The notes: generated by a model not told the origin, from the sequence alone. A stretch of 64,000 bases of DNA from Aliikangiella coralliicola (GCF_007004725.1 NZ_ML660165.1:186001-250000); one strand, 5' to 3'; positions 1 to 10,770 are shown, numbered from the stretch's first letter. Translations and numbers: made by a program.

Positions 1-1461
1 GCTTGATAATAACTGAGAAATTGATGCAAATATAAAACGACGATTAGACAATCCTGTTAATTCGTCGGTGACTGACAAAGCTTTAAATCGCCTCGACACT
101 CGAAGTTGCCAGAAAGCAACCACAAGAATAATTGAAATTAGCAGAATTGAACCGTACAGCCACAAACTTTGATTTTCAATTTTGCGCAATTGATTTTTTA
201 ACTTTAACCCTTGCACCTGATTTTTATTTTCCAGGTTCTCTAACTCCAATTGCTCTCGCTCTAATTGCAAGGTTAACTTAAGGGTCTCTAATCTAACTGA
301 AGTATTTTCTTGTTGAATATCAATATAACGCAGGTAGTAACTATCAATTAACTGGTAAGCTAATTCAAAATCACCTTTCATTGCTGCAACCTGGGCGGCA
401 ATTTTATCGACTTCCAACACCCAGGTTGTTCCATTCAACTTCGGGATTTTCAGATATATATTTTTTGCTGCAGTAATCGAAGCATCGGCCGCGGCAAAGT
501 CTCCCAACTTCGCCTGACAAAGCGCACTATTTTTATACAGTTCTGCATTATAGTCTTCAAAGTCCGTCAGTTTTAGCGCTTTCAAAATGATAGGTAACGC
601 AGTTGTGCAATCGCCTTTATCGGAGTACGTCATTCCCACCCCATAGTGATAAAAAAACTGAGAAAATTTTGAATCAAGTGCTTTTACCGCTTGCTTGTAT
701 CGACCATACCACTTGATGGCTTTTGTCCAGTCTTTAGCATAACGATATGTTGTCGCTATACCATATGTACTTTCTCCTACATAAAAAGGGTACTCTAAGT
801 CGATAAAAACCTGCCGAGCCTTTTGATAATGTCTGATACTTTCTTCAGGCTTATCGACATACGAATAAAGCGTTCCGTAAATATCTTCAGCGAGTCCAAT
901 TAACAGGGAGTAGTTCCGTTCTGATGCTTGAACATATCCTTCTTGAAGCTTGTTAAATGCACTCTCGTATTTCTCAGCCAACGTTAGCGTGTAAGCTATT
1001 TCAATCATTGCATATGCATAAATATATTTATTATTTAGCTTTATCGCTAAATCAGCCGCCAGGTTTAGTACTTCAATCGACTTCTCATATTCACCTTTTC
1101 GGTGTTTAACCACCCCGTAATATACCAAAACCAGGGCGTGTGTCTCCGCCAACGATTTTTCGTTACTTAACCGAAAAGCCTGCTCAACAAACATTTCAAA
1201 CTCAGCAAATTGATAGGAATAATGACTGGCTTCAGCTCTCCTTAGCAACCACAAAACTTGCAAGTTTTCGTTAGACTGAATCAAATCTTTATCCATGTTT
1301 TTTAGACGAGCGTCAGTCGCTATCGGATCTCGCAACACTTGCTCCGTCATCGATTTCAATTCTGTAATTAATTTTTTATCAGAGTCGGCAAAACTAGTTT
1401 CGTACTTCAATAAAACGCAAACAACAATAATCAAAAACTTATTAAGCTGCAGATATTTCAC
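1..1461 (-). CDS. TPR-containing membrane diguanylate cyclase (GGDEF), C-terminus outside window
   Basis: The frame is open from the window edge to a GTG whose product begins with a signal-peptide-like stretch (MKYLQLNKFLIIVVCVLL...SFADS). About 350 residues of helical tetratricopeptide-like repeats follow (for example GEYEKSIEVLNLAADLA and KGDFELAYQLI). Then come a charged coiled coil (about 385-430), one membrane segment (LWLYGSILLISIILVVAFW, about 433-452), and the start of a GGDEF domain, SVTDELTGLSNRRF, at about residue 463. The layout is a periplasmic TPR sensor driving a cytoplasmic cyclase that would make c-di-GMP from two GTP. The catalytic GGDEF motif itself lies outside the window, so activity is not shown. 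The start is uncertain: GAGG lies 11 nt before the GTG, and an AAGGAG lies 8 nt before a downstream CTG. Confidence 0.85.
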   Translation of the reverse strand, partial: MKYLQLNKFLIIVVCVLLKYETSFADSDKKLITELKSMTEQVLRDPIATDARLKNMDKDLIQSNENLQVLWLLRRAEASHYSYQFAEFEMFVEQAFRLSNEKSLAETHALVLVYYGVVKHRKGEYEKSIEVLNLAADLAIKLNNKYIYAYAMIEIAYTLTLAEKYESAFNKLQEGYVQASERNYSLLIGLAEDIYGTLYSYVDKPEESIRHYQKARQVFIDLEYPFYVGESTYGIATTYRYAKDWTKAIKWYGRYKQAVKALDSKFSQFFYHYGVGMTYSDKGDCTTALPIILKALKLTDFEDYNAELYKNSALCQAKLGDFAAADASITAAKNIYLKIPKLNGTTWVLEVDKIAAQVAAMKGDFELAYQLIDSYYLRYIDIQQENTSVRLETLKLTLQLEREQLELENLENKNQVQGLKLKNQLRKIENQSLWLYGSILLISIILVVAFWQLRVSRRFKALSVTDELTGLSNRRFIFASISQLLSS

Positions 1462-1879
1462 TCCTTTGTACGCCTCAGGTTTGCTTATAGTTTGTTGCAG
1501 TAGATTGACTACATGGAAATTATCGTCCTACTTAAAATGGGTTTCCAAAGCCCCATATTTTTTGAGGTCTGGATTTCTGCACTTTAGAGCAAGCACTTTA
1601 CTTAGAATGGACTTAGTATTAAACATGACTATTGATTAAAAACTCGTCAAAACTAAGCATAAGTTAGATTTTGCCAGATTACAACTCAACATCACAAAGT
1701 GTTAGCCTTAACGATTATCATTCAAAATTCGTTAAGACTAATTTCTTTGCTCTAACTTTGATTAGATGAAAATTGAAACGATATTTATCTAAATAACTCT
1801 TACAAAAATATCTGGCCATCTTATTTGATCGTTAAAATCGGATCATCAAAATCAGGCCAGATTTCGCTAACGAAAAAAC
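1462..1879. other. Intergenic region with one gapped inverted repeat
   Basis: I see no convincing gene here. The AT-rich spacer holds an inverted repeat, CTTAACGA at 1707-1714 and TCGTTAAG at 1729-1736, with 14 nt between the arms. This could be an operator or a weak hairpin. No U-tract follows it. The spacer contains the upstream region of the TPR-GGDEF gene and the 3' side of the membrane-protein gene; both neighbours read on the minus strand. Confidence 0.4.
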
Positions 1880-2542
1880 TTACGCAGTTGCTTTTGCTTT
1901 ATCATTCTCAACATTGCCAAAACCAAAATATCTTTCTAACAGTTTTGATGTCGGCCAATAAACCAACGCGGGCAAAACAACCATCAAAACTATCAAATAA
2001 AGGTGGTCTGGCAACCATTGTTGTTTCGTTGTCTCACTAAAACCATAAACATAGTTAATATTAACCGGCGCATTAACATTGTCTAATACTTGACCGGGTT
2101 CAGGCATAAACAGGTAACTCACCAGCATCGCTGCCCAAGCAACCAATGTCCATCCGATCAAAGCTTTGCGGTGGTATCCCGTTTTACTTAGAAGATAAAG
2201 AAGTAAAAAAGGTAACCAACCATGGAATAAAGATAAACTTCGAGCAAATAGAGAAATCGAGTCTCTAAACATATACTCAGTCATGCCTAACAACTTAAAA
2301 TTAAAAAACATTGCCAAGAAATCTGCTACCCAAACCATTTGAGGAATAATGATTCCCACTGCAGCCATACTGATCCAGCGACTATCTTCTCGCCAAATAC
2401 CAACTAACGTCAAAAATAATGCAATGTCACAAAAGTACAAAAAGTTACTGGGGCCATAGGCACTCCAATAGAATGGAACCAGCACAGCCATAAAACTGGT
2501 ATAGAGAATTTTTAGGCTCATTGGTATTTTAGAATTTTCCAT
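1880..2542 (-). CDS. Polytopic membrane protein of unknown function
   Basis: This 220-residue protein has about six hydrophobic segments (roughly residues 11-30, 33-50, 56-82, 96-118, 127-146 and 181-197), so it is very probably an inner-membrane protein. Short charged loops such as GIWREDSRW and SKTGYHRKA lie between them, and the tail is polar (GNVENDKAKATA). An AGGA-type ribosome binding site lies about 8 nt before the ATG. I do not recognise the family and see no catalytic or transport signature. It stands alone, with non-coding DNA of more than 400 bp on both sides, and faces away from egtB. No function is assigned. Confidence 0.75.
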   Translation of the reverse strand: MENSKIPMSLKILYTSFMAVLVPFYWSAYGPSNFLYFCDIALFLTLVGIWREDSRWISMAAVGIIIPQMVWVADFLAMFFNFKLLGMTEYMFRDSISLFARSLSLFHGWLPFLLLYLLSKTGYHRKALIGWTLVAWAAMLVSYLFMPEPGQVLDNVNAPVNINYVYGFSETTKQQWLPDHLYLIVLMVVLPALVYWPTSKLLERYFGFGNVENDKAKATA

Positions 2543-3048
2543 TTGTCTTCCTCAAACCATTAAAATATTCCTCATTTCTATTGAATTTGAGCAGAGAGTT
2601 CCATTTCGAGAGATAAAGTTGTAAAAGACAAGTCCAATCGTAGCAGTATTCGCTCCTGAAATTCATTTTAGCGATACTAACTGAAAATAATTGTGATTAA
2701 TTATTTACCTCATACCGCTGAATACAAGTCCGCTGTTCAGGCCCGTTCAATCTTATTTTGAGCCCAATAAATCTCAAAAAGAGATTCATGGATATTCAAG
2801 TTTTGATCTTACAAAAACACTAGAAAACAGCCTCAAGGCGAAATAAAACAAATAAAATATTCAAGCTAACCGATGTAACATTTTGCCTGGCACAACGTCC
2901 ATGCGTGGATATCAGAAAGCTGTTAAACCAATCACAACCTTTCTAACAACATTTGCATCGTTCCCTCTTTTTGACCTATAGTAATTGTAAAGAGAATGGT
3001 GTGTTGTTCGATTTTCATTCTTTAACAATAAAGGAAAATGATAGTAGA
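2543..3048. other. Long divergent intergenic region upstream of egtB
   Basis: About 500 bp separate the divergent membrane-protein gene and egtB. I see no ORF with coding character, no tRNA and no strong hairpin. The open frame upstream of egtB runs back to 2953, but that extension (MHRSLFLTYSNCKENGVLFDFHS...) does not resemble the family N-terminus, so I treat it as leader. Promoters for both neighbours should lie here, but I cannot point to a good -35/-10 pair. Confidence 0.4.
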
Positions 3049-4266
3049 ATGACCCAGGCTCTCAACTTTAAGGTTACTGGCAGTGACCTTCTACAGTCAT
3101 ACAAAAATACAAGAAATCACTCTCAAAGCATTTGTGCAAACCTGACGGATGAAGACGTTCAAGCGCAGTCAATGGCAGATGCGTCACCTTTAAAATGGCA
3201 TTTGGCTCATACTACCTGGGCGTTTGAAACTTTTATTCTGAAACCTTTCGTTAATGACTATCGTACTTTTGACGACAGTTATGAATATCTTTTTAATTCT
3301 TACTACAATGCAATTGGCGCACAATTTCCTCGACCTCAACGCGGGCTTTTAACTCGCCCTGACAGGCAAACAGTTAATCATTATCGAAATCATGTTGATC
3401 ACGCCATGGAGAAACTATTTTTCGAATTTGCTGAAATAAAACCAGACATTCAGAAAAAGCTTATTCCCCTCATCAAGTTAACAATTAATCATGAGCAACA
3501 ACATCAAGAATTGATGTTAACGGATTTGAAGCATTTGTTTTCTTTTAATCCTCAATTTCCAGTTTATAGCGATATCGAACAATTTGAGCCTTGTGAAAAA
3601 TCTGAAGCTATTCGATTTGAGGCGGGACAATATTCAATCGGCCATCAACAAGAAGAATTTTATTTCGACAATGAAGGCCCTCAACATCAATGCTATTTAC
3701 AAGACTACACTATTGATTCTCATTTAATCAGCAATGGGGATTTTTTGGAGTTTATTAATGATGGTGGATATCAGTCCCCTCAGTATTGGTTATCTGAAGC
3801 ATGGCAAAAAATTAACCAAAATTCAGTCTCACATCCACTCTATTGGAAAAAAATAAAAGGTCAGTGGCACGAATATACGTTAAACGGGCTAAAACCTGTT
3901 ATGCCACGTCTCCCAGTCAAACATGTTAACTTTTTTGAAGCTAATGCCTTCGCAAACTGGCGAGGAAAAAGACTACCGACCGAACAGGAGTGGGAAACGG
4001 CTGTACGAAGCCAGCATCCTCAGTTGAAACAATGTTTTGGCCAACTTTGGCAGTGGACTTCAAGTAGTTATTCAGCTTATCCAGGCTTTAAACCACTTGA
4101 AGGTGCAGTCGGTGAATATAATGGAAAGTTCATGGTAAACCAATATGTCTTGCGAGGTGGTTCTATCGCTACACCAGCCAACCATATCAGACCATCCTAT
4201 CGCAATTTCTTTTATCCTGATGCAAGTTGGCAGTTTAGCGGCATCAGATTGGCGGAGAGTATTTAA
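3049..4266 (+). CDS. egtB: Ergothioneine biosynthesis protein EgtB (sulfoxide synthase)
   Basis: EgtB is a non-haem iron enzyme that joins hercynine (trimethylhistidine) to a cysteine-type thiol and oxidises it to the sulfoxide in ergothioneine synthesis. The N-terminal DinB-like half shows HLAHTTWAFETFIL and, near residues 140-155, NHEQQHQELMLTDLKH; these supply the family's iron-binding histidines (HxxxHxE type). The C-terminal half is an FGE-sulfatase (formylglycine-generating-enzyme) fold ending in RGGSIATPANHIRPSYRNFFYPDASWQFSGIRLAE. I chose the ATG giving MTQALNFKVTGSDLLQSY: it matches the usual N-terminus, gives 405 residues, and has AAGGAAA upstream. The stop overlaps the egtD start (TAATG), so the two are translationally coupled. 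No egtA, egtC or egtE is seen nearby. Confidence 0.93.
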   Translation: MTQALNFKVTGSDLLQSYKNTRNHSQSICANLTDEDVQAQSMADASPLKWHLAHTTWAFETFILKPFVNDYRTFDDSYEYLFNSYYNAIGAQFPRPQRGLLTRPDRQTVNHYRNHVDHAMEKLFFEFAEIKPDIQKKLIPLIKLTINHEQQHQELMLTDLKHLFSFNPQFPVYSDIEQFEPCEKSEAIRFEAGQYSIGHQQEEFYFDNEGPQHQCYLQDYTIDSHLISNGDFLEFINDGGYQSPQYWLSEAWQKINQNSVSHPLYWKKIKGQWHEYTLNGLKPVMPRLPVKHVNFFEANAFANWRGKRLPTEQEWETAVRSQHPQLKQCFGQLWQWTSSSYSAYPGFKPLEGAVGEYNGKFMVNQYVLRGGSIATPANHIRPSYRNFFYPDASWQFSGIRLAESI

Positions 4267-5219
4267 TGGACGCAAAAGTCGGTAGTCTAATTGAAAATAA
4301 TAATGAATTTTATGACGACGTTATTGACGGCCTTTCAAAAAAGCAAAAAAGTCTCCCCTGTAAATATTTCTACGATCAGGTTGGCTCTGAATTATTTGAA
4401 GAAATCTGTCAACTAGACGAATACTATGTAACCAGAAGCGAGCTAGAACTGATTGATACAATTAAATCAGAATTAGCACAGTTAATTGGTAGCAACGCTG
4501 TTATCATTGAACCCGGCGCAGGTGCTGGTATAAAAATTCAGAAGCTATTAGCGACGCTTGATACCCCTTCAACCTACGTCCCAATAGACATTTCCAGAGA
4601 CTTCTTAAATTACAGCGGGGAAATCATCAAACAAAAATTTCCCAATATTGATGTATTTCCTGTCGCGGCTGATTTCACACAATCATTTAAGTGGCTTGAT
4701 TATACGGTACAATCAAACCGAGTTGTTTTCTTTCCTGGTTCAACAATCGGTAATTTCGATCCAGCTCAAGCGGAATCGTTTCTCTCAAATGTCGGAGAGA
4801 TTATTGGTTCGAAGGGCGCCATTATTATTGGTGTCGATTTGGTAAAACCAATCGCTCAACTAGAAGCAGCTTATAACGATCAAAAAGGAATTACCGCCGA
4901 ATTTAACAAAAATATATTGGTCAGGATCAACAACGAGCTCAATGGAAATTTTGATCTGGATTTATTTGAACATGACGCTTTTTTTAATGTTGAAAAAAGT
5001 AGAATTGAGATGCACTTAAAAAGCAAGGAAGACCAATCTGTTATCATCAATGAACAACAAATTGACTTCAAAGAATCGGAAAGAATACATACCGAAAATT
5101 CCTACAAATATTCCATCGATAGTTTTGTAGAACTAGCACAAAGAGCCGGCTTGAAAAGAGCGAAAAGTTGGGTGGATAGTAACAACAGAGTCAGTATGCA
5201 CTATCTGGTTAACCAATAA
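4266..5219 (+). CDS. egtD: L-histidine N-alpha-methyltransferase EgtD
   Basis: EgtD transfers three methyl groups from S-adenosylmethionine to the alpha-amino group of histidine, giving hercynine, the substrate of EgtB. The N-terminal signature LPCKYFYDQVGSELFEEICQLDEYYVTRSE is diagnostic. It is followed by a SAM-binding segment IIEPGAGAGIKIQKLL (about 79-94), YVPIDISRDFL, and the FPGSTIGNFDP motif (about 157-167). At 317 residues it has the family's normal length. The start codon overlaps the egtB stop, so both are read from one mRNA, and a strong bidirectional hairpin follows the gene. The order egtB then egtD as an isolated pair fits bacteria that take the carbon-sulfur lyase and thiol supply from elsewhere in the genome. 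Confidence 0.94.
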   Translation: MDAKVGSLIENNNEFYDDVIDGLSKKQKSLPCKYFYDQVGSELFEEICQLDEYYVTRSELELIDTIKSELAQLIGSNAVIIEPGAGAGIKIQKLLATLDTPSTYVPIDISRDFLNYSGEIIKQKFPNIDVFPVAADFTQSFKWLDYTVQSNRVVFFPGSTIGNFDPAQAESFLSNVGEIIGSKGAIIIGVDLVKPIAQLEAAYNDQKGITAEFNKNILVRINNELNGNFDLDLFEHDAFFNVEKSRIEMHLKSKEDQSVIINEQQIDFKESERIHTENSYKYSIDSFVELAQRAGLKRAKSWVDSNNRVSMHYLVNQ

Positions 5220-5265
5220 ATGAAACCTACTCAATAACAGAAATTCTGACACTTTTATCTAACAT

Positions 5266-5295
5266 AAAAAAGGTCGCTACTAAGCGACCTTTTTA
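5266..5295. terminator. Bidirectional intrinsic terminator between egtD and purA
   Basis: A perfect 8-bp stem, AGGTCGCT/AGCGACCT, with a 4-nt ACTA loop is flanked by an A run on the left and a T run on the right. It can therefore end transcription from both egtBD (plus) and purA (minus), which converge here. Confidence 0.9.
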
Positions 5296-5329
5296 CTAAT
5301 CTACAACAGTGTACTTTTCGAAGAATAAC

Positions 5330-6938
<1,609 letters not shown>

Positions 6939-7121
6939 CTAACGAACCAGAAAAAGCAGTAGTACACCGCCGAGCATTGCAATAAATCCAAAACCTCTAA
7001 CTCGCTCATCAGGTAGCCTGAGGAATTTCGTTAGTGTCTCTTTCCAAACCCTGGGCGACAGAAAAGGCATCATCCCCTCTAAAATTAGCGCAATAGCGAT
7101 TGCAGCCCATAAATCACTCAT
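6939..7121 (-). CDS. yjeT: YjeT-family (DUF2065) inner-membrane protein
   Basis: This 60-residue protein, MSDLWAAIAIALILEGMMPFLSPRVWKETLTKFLRLPDERVRGFGFIAMLGGVLLLFLV, has two membrane segments around a short basic loop. It matches the DUF2065/YjeT family, which lies between hflC and purA in many gammaproteobacteria. Its function is unknown. I chose the ATG because AGGTG lies 8 nt upstream; an in-frame TTG two codons earlier is less likely. It follows the hflC terminator, so it is probably transcribed from its own weak promoter or by read-through. Confidence 0.85.
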   Translation of the reverse strand: MSDLWAAIAIALILEGMMPFLSPRVWKETLTKFLRLPDERVRGFGFIAMLGGVLLLFLVR

Positions 7122-7137
7122 TACCAAACACCTGATG

Positions 7138-7162
7138 TAAAAAAGGCAGTCAATAGACTGCC
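7138..7162 (-). terminator. Intrinsic terminator of the hflX-hflK-hflC unit
   Basis: The stem GGCAGTC/GACTGCC with a 4-nt loop is followed on the minus strand by a run of about seven T. It lies about 27 nt after the hflC stop and before yjeT. Confidence 0.88.
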
Positions 7163-7188
7163 TTGTATTATTCGATTAAAACCAAAGA

Positions 7189-8082
7189 CTATTTAGAAGT
7201 TCCCTCAGCATCCTTTAGATACTTAAAAAACTCACTGTCAGGGTTTATCACCAATACGTCACCTTTATTTTTGAATGACTGCTCATAAGCATCCAAACTC
7301 CGCAAAAACGCGTAAAATTCCGGGTTCTTATTATAGGTATCAGCATAAATTGATGCCGCCTCTGCGTCACCTTCACCGCGTGTCGTTCTGGCGTATTCGT
7401 CAGCTTCTGCTTTAATCTTTTTCACAGTCGCATCGGTGGTCGCCTTAATAATATTACCTTCTTTTTTACCCTTACTGCGCCTTTCTTCAGCTGTAGCAGT
7501 ACGCTCAGAAATGATTTGATTGTAAACATTGGGCAATACTTCATTGGTGTAGTTAACTTTTTTAACACGAATATCAACGACCTCAATGCCATAATCAGGA
7601 ACACGCGCGTTAACATTCGCACGGATATCAATCATTAGTTGCTCTCGCTGACCGGCTACCGCTTCGAGTAAAGTACGTTGACCAAATTGGTCTCGCAGCC
7701 CGTTGTCTACCAACCTTTCTAACACACTCTCGGCTTCTCTGAAGCGACCCTGAGTTCGTAAGTAAAACTGAGAAAAGTCTTTAACACGCCATTGAACATA
7801 GGTATCAACATCCAAAAACTGCTTATCTGACGTAGTAAATACATTCGGCGCACCATCCATTGTTTGAACACGCGCATCGAGCGAGATTATTTTCTCGACG
7901 AAGGGCAATTTAAAATGCAAGCCAGGTTCAAAAGTGGTCGGTTTCTCATCGGCATCTCTTAAAACTTTACCAAACCTCAGCTTCAGAGCGCGCTCAGTTT
8001 CCAGAATGACATAAAATGAATCAGCTAATACAACCACTAGCAATATTGATAAAAACGCGACTATCGGAGTTTTTGCATTCAT
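7189..8082 (-). CDS. hflC: HflC, modulator of the FtsH protease
   Basis: HflC is a membrane-anchored SPFH/prohibitin-type protein that forms the HflKC cage around FtsH and modulates membrane-protein proteolysis. One N-terminal membrane segment (TPIVAFLSILLVVVLADSFYVI) is followed by the SPFH domain beginning ERALKLRFGKV. A long helical coiled-coil region with EERRSKGKKEGNIIKATTDATVKKIKAEADEYARTTRGEGDAEAA (about 195-240) comes next. The 297 residues are typical. Its ATG overlaps the hflK stop by 4 bp (ATGA), which indicates translational coupling and equal production of the two partners. A strong terminator follows. Confidence 0.96.
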   Translation of the reverse strand: MNAKTPIVAFLSILLVVVLADSFYVILETERALKLRFGKVLRDADEKPTTFEPGLHFKLPFVEKIISLDARVQTMDGAPNVFTTSDKQFLDVDTYVQWRVKDFSQFYLRTQGRFREAESVLERLVDNGLRDQFGQRTLLEAVAGQREQLMIDIRANVNARVPDYGIEVVDIRVKKVNYTNEVLPNVYNQIISERTATAEERRSKGKKEGNIIKATTDATVKKIKAEADEYARTTRGEGDAEAASIYADTYNKNPEFYAFLRSLDAYEQSFKNKGDVLVINPDSEFFKYLKDAEGTSK

Positions 8083-9116
8083 TTTTGTTCCTCCCCTGAA
8101 GTTCGCTTATTCATAATTTTATCTAATGGTATATACATCATATTGTTACCACCCTCGACATCAATCATTACTTTGGTTGAACGCGACATCACTTTTTCAA
8201 GAGTCTCCAGATAAAGTCTTTGTCGGGTTACTTCCGGTGCTGCTACATACTGAGGTAACAGCTGTTCAAAACGAGCGATTTCACCGCGAGCGCGCGCTAA
8301 TGCTTCTATTTTGTAGGCATCGGCTTGCTGGCGCATCTTTTCGGCCTCCGCTTCCGCTAGTGGTAACGCTCGATTGCTATAAGCCTGAGCATCTTGTACT
8401 TCTCTTTTCGCATCTTGCTCTGCTCGGTTTACTTCCTCAAATGCGTCGTTTACCTGACGTGGTGGAAGTGCTCTTTCTAGCGTTACGGTTTCAATTTGAA
8501 TACCACTTTTGTAGTTATCCAGTATTGTTACTAGCTCTTGTTGTAAATTGTTTCGAATTCGCTCTTTTTCAGAGGTTAAAACCGCATCAACACTATTGTC
8601 GCCAAGCACCTGTCGTAAAGCACTTTCGGACGCCTGTACCAACGCTTGTTTAGGGTCACTTAAATTAAAGAGGTAATCTTCTGGATCAATAATTCTATAC
8701 TGAAGCCCAATCTCAACATCAACAATATTGATGTCTTTGGTCAACATTCTGCCATCAACTCGCGCCTGAAGAAGCTCGTTGGTGTTCACTTTATAAATTT
8801 TATCGATACCCCACAATCTCCATCCTAATCCAGGACCGACTGTGGTGTGGTATTTACCAAATCTTAAAATAACGCCGCTTTCCGCCTCATTAACGGTGTA
8901 AATACCGGCAACACCCCATAATGTCGCCAACACTAGCGCACCAACGACAAAAAAGTTTCTACTGCTTCCGCTGGTTCCGGTTCCGCCGCGTTTACCGCCA
9001 CCAAATATTCCAGTGACTTTTTTGAGAATTTCGTCAATTTCAGGGGGGCCGTCCTGTTTTTTACGATTCCCCCAGGGATCTTTGTTACCGTTATTACCTG
9101 GCTCATTCCAAGGCAT
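8079..9116 (-). CDS. hflK: HflK, modulator of the FtsH protease
   Basis: HflK is the partner of HflC in the FtsH regulatory complex. A glycine- and asparagine-rich cytoplasmic N-terminus (MPWNEPGNNGNKDPWGNRKK...GGGKRGGTGTSGS) precedes a single membrane segment (NFFVVGALVLATLWGVAGIYTV, about 55-76). The SPFH domain follows (ESGVILRFGKYHTTVGPGLGWRL), then coiled-coil helices rich in Ala, Glu and Arg. Length is 345 residues, somewhat shorter than the 419 of E. coli HflK because the polar C-terminal tail is short. It overlaps hflC by 4 bp and lies 221 bp downstream of hflX. Confidence 0.96.
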   Translation of the reverse strand: MPWNEPGNNGNKDPWGNRKKQDGPPEIDEILKKVTGIFGGGKRGGTGTSGSSRNFFVVGALVLATLWGVAGIYTVNEAESGVILRFGKYHTTVGPGLGWRLWGIDKIYKVNTNELLQARVDGRMLTKDINIVDVEIGLQYRIIDPEDYLFNLSDPKQALVQASESALRQVLGDNSVDAVLTSEKERIRNNLQQELVTILDNYKSGIQIETVTLERALPPRQVNDAFEEVNRAEQDAKREVQDAQAYSNRALPLAEAEAEKMRQQADAYKIEALARARGEIARFEQLLPQYVAAPEVTRQRLYLETLEKVMSRSTKVMIDVEGGNNMMYIPLDKIMNKRTSGEEQK

Positions 9117-9337
9117 GTTTATCTCCAGTTTCTAATATCAATTGATCTTGTGAGTTTTTGTAATACATCACCTGCATTTATGCAGTGAAGTTGTTTTTCA
9201 ACTTTTTTGTTTCTGCTGAACATTCTATGTAGCCAACACAGGGGATGCAAATTTATTAGCCATGGCTAGACGATTTACCCATTGAAGTAATCAATTACCA
9301 GGTTTTCGCCTAACTTTTACGCAATAAGTCAGCTGTA

Positions 9338-10627
9338 TCAGGCTTCAATACAGAACTTTTCAATATTTCCCTGTGTTTGACGCATCAAACGTCGCCAATC
9401 TGCGTTATTAATACAGATGTCTAATACCAAACTACCGTCTTCTTCAACAACTTCATTCTCTACAACTTTCAGGTCAAACAATTCGCTTCTTAACCCTAGA
9501 TCTTGTGGCGCAAGTCGTAATTTCAAGTGCTGCCATTGAATTTCAAGTTGCTCGGAAATGGTTTGGCAAAGCAATTCGATTCCTTCTCCGCTCATTGCAG
9601 AACACCAAACTCGGTCAGGTTCACCTTCAACTCCAGGCTCTACCTTCGGGCTAACCTGCTCCAGACGGTCGATCTTGTTGTAAACCTCAACGGTTTTAAT
9701 CCCTTTGGCACCAATTGCTTCGAGCACTTCATAAACTTGCTCAATATTGTCATCTTTTCGCTCATCAGACGCATCTATGATATGTAACAAAATATCTGCC
9801 TGACGGCTTTCTTGTAGTGTCGCTTTAAATGCGGCCACCAGGTCATGGGGTAAATGCCGAATAAATCCCACCGTATCAGAGAGTATTGCCTGTTGCCCTG
9901 GCACCAGGTGGATTTTTCGATGAGTGGGATCTAAGGTGGCGAATAGCTGGTCAGCCGCGTAAACATCGGCCTGCGTTATTCGGTTGAACATCGTTGATTT
10001 TCCAGCGTTGGTGTAACCAACAAGCGCCACTGTCGGTAAACTTCCCCGTTTACGTGCTCGTCGACTTTGCTCTCGTTGTTTTTCAACTTTAGCGAGTCGC
10101 TTTTGAATCGTTTTAATCCTATCCCTGAGTAACCGGCGATCCGTTTCTAACTGGGTCTCACCCGGCCCTCTCAAGCCAATACCACCTTTTTGACGCTCAA
10201 GGTGAGTCCAACCTCTAACCAGACGAGTTGACAAGTGATTTAATTGTGCCAGTTCTACCTGAAGTTTCCCTTCATGGGTTTGCGCACGCTGGGCAAAAAT
10301 ATCGAGAATTAAGCCAGTTCGATCAATAACCCGGCATTCAACCAGGCGTTCTATATTTCGCTCCTGGGCCGGCGATAATCGATGATTAAACAACACAACA
10401 TCAGCTGATTTATCTTTGACCAGCTGAGCAATTTCCTCGGCTTTACCTGTGCCGATAAAATACCGCGGATGCGGCTTATCTCGACTTCCCCCAACAATAC
10501 CTTTTATCTGCAATCCTGCAGAAACAACCAAGTCGATAAATTCATCTTTGTCTTCTTTGTTGTGCGTATCTGGCAAATCGATATGAACTAAAATGGCGTT
10601 TTCACCGCCGGCGTGTCTTTCAAACAA
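9338..10627 (-). CDS. hflX: HflX, ribosome-associated GTPase
   Basis: HflX is a GTPase that binds the 50S subunit and splits stalled or heat-damaged ribosomes. The N-terminal HflX domain has GGSRDKPHPRYFIGTGKAEEI and the family hallmark GGIGLRGPGETQLETDRR (about 165-182). The G domain follows with the P-loop GYTNAGKSTMFN (about 205), switch II DTVGFIRHLPHDLV, and NKID. Length (429) is normal. It lies between hfq and hflK; a terminator-like hairpin upstream may reduce read-through from hfq. It has a strand-matched place in the hfq-hflX-hflKC order. Confidence 0.96.
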   Translation of the reverse strand: MFERHAGGENAILVHIDLPDTHNKEDKDEFIDLVVSAGLQIKGIVGGSRDKPHPRYFIGTGKAEEIAQLVKDKSADVVLFNHRLSPAQERNIERLVECRVIDRTGLILDIFAQRAQTHEGKLQVELAQLNHLSTRLVRGWTHLERQKGGIGLRGPGETQLETDRRLLRDRIKTIQKRLAKVEKQREQSRRARKRGSLPTVALVGYTNAGKSTMFNRITQADVYAADQLFATLDPTHRKIHLVPGQQAILSDTVGFIRHLPHDLVAAFKATLQESRQADILLHIIDASDERKDDNIEQVYEVLEAIGAKGIKTVEVYNKIDRLEQVSPKVEPGVEGEPDRVWCSAMSGEGIELLCQTISEQLEIQWQHLKLRLAPQDLGLRSELFDLKVVENEVVEEDGSLVLDICINNADWRRLMRQTQGNIEKFCIEA

Positions 10628-10691
10628 AGGCAGGTCTCTTGAACGGCTTTCTAAAATAAAATAATTATTCTAGAAAAAATGCAAACCGAAA

Positions 10692-10718
10692 CGCCAACCT
10701 GACATAATCAGGTCGGCG
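10692..10718 (-). terminator. Terminator/attenuator hairpin between hfq and hflX
   Basis: Read as minus-strand RNA, this forms a continuous 11-bp stem, CGCCGACCUGA with UCAGGUUGGCG, including one G-U pair, and a 5-nt loop. A U-rich stretch follows. Read as plus-strand RNA the same site has an A-C mismatch, so it is adapted to the hfq/hflX direction. It can end or reduce hfq transcription before hflX. Confidence 0.7.
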
Positions 10719-10770
10719 TAATTAACAGTTCGAATGTCAGTTTATCTCTGACAATATATAGCACTAGGTC

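Noticed and set aside
2953-3048. N-terminal extension of egtB
   Set aside because: The added residues do not match the EgtB N-terminus, and a good ribosome binding site precedes the ATG at 3049.
8126-8653. A 175-codon open frame opposite hflK
   Set aside because: It lies entirely inside hflK on the other strand, has no Shine-Dalgarno and a composition typical of an antisense shadow.
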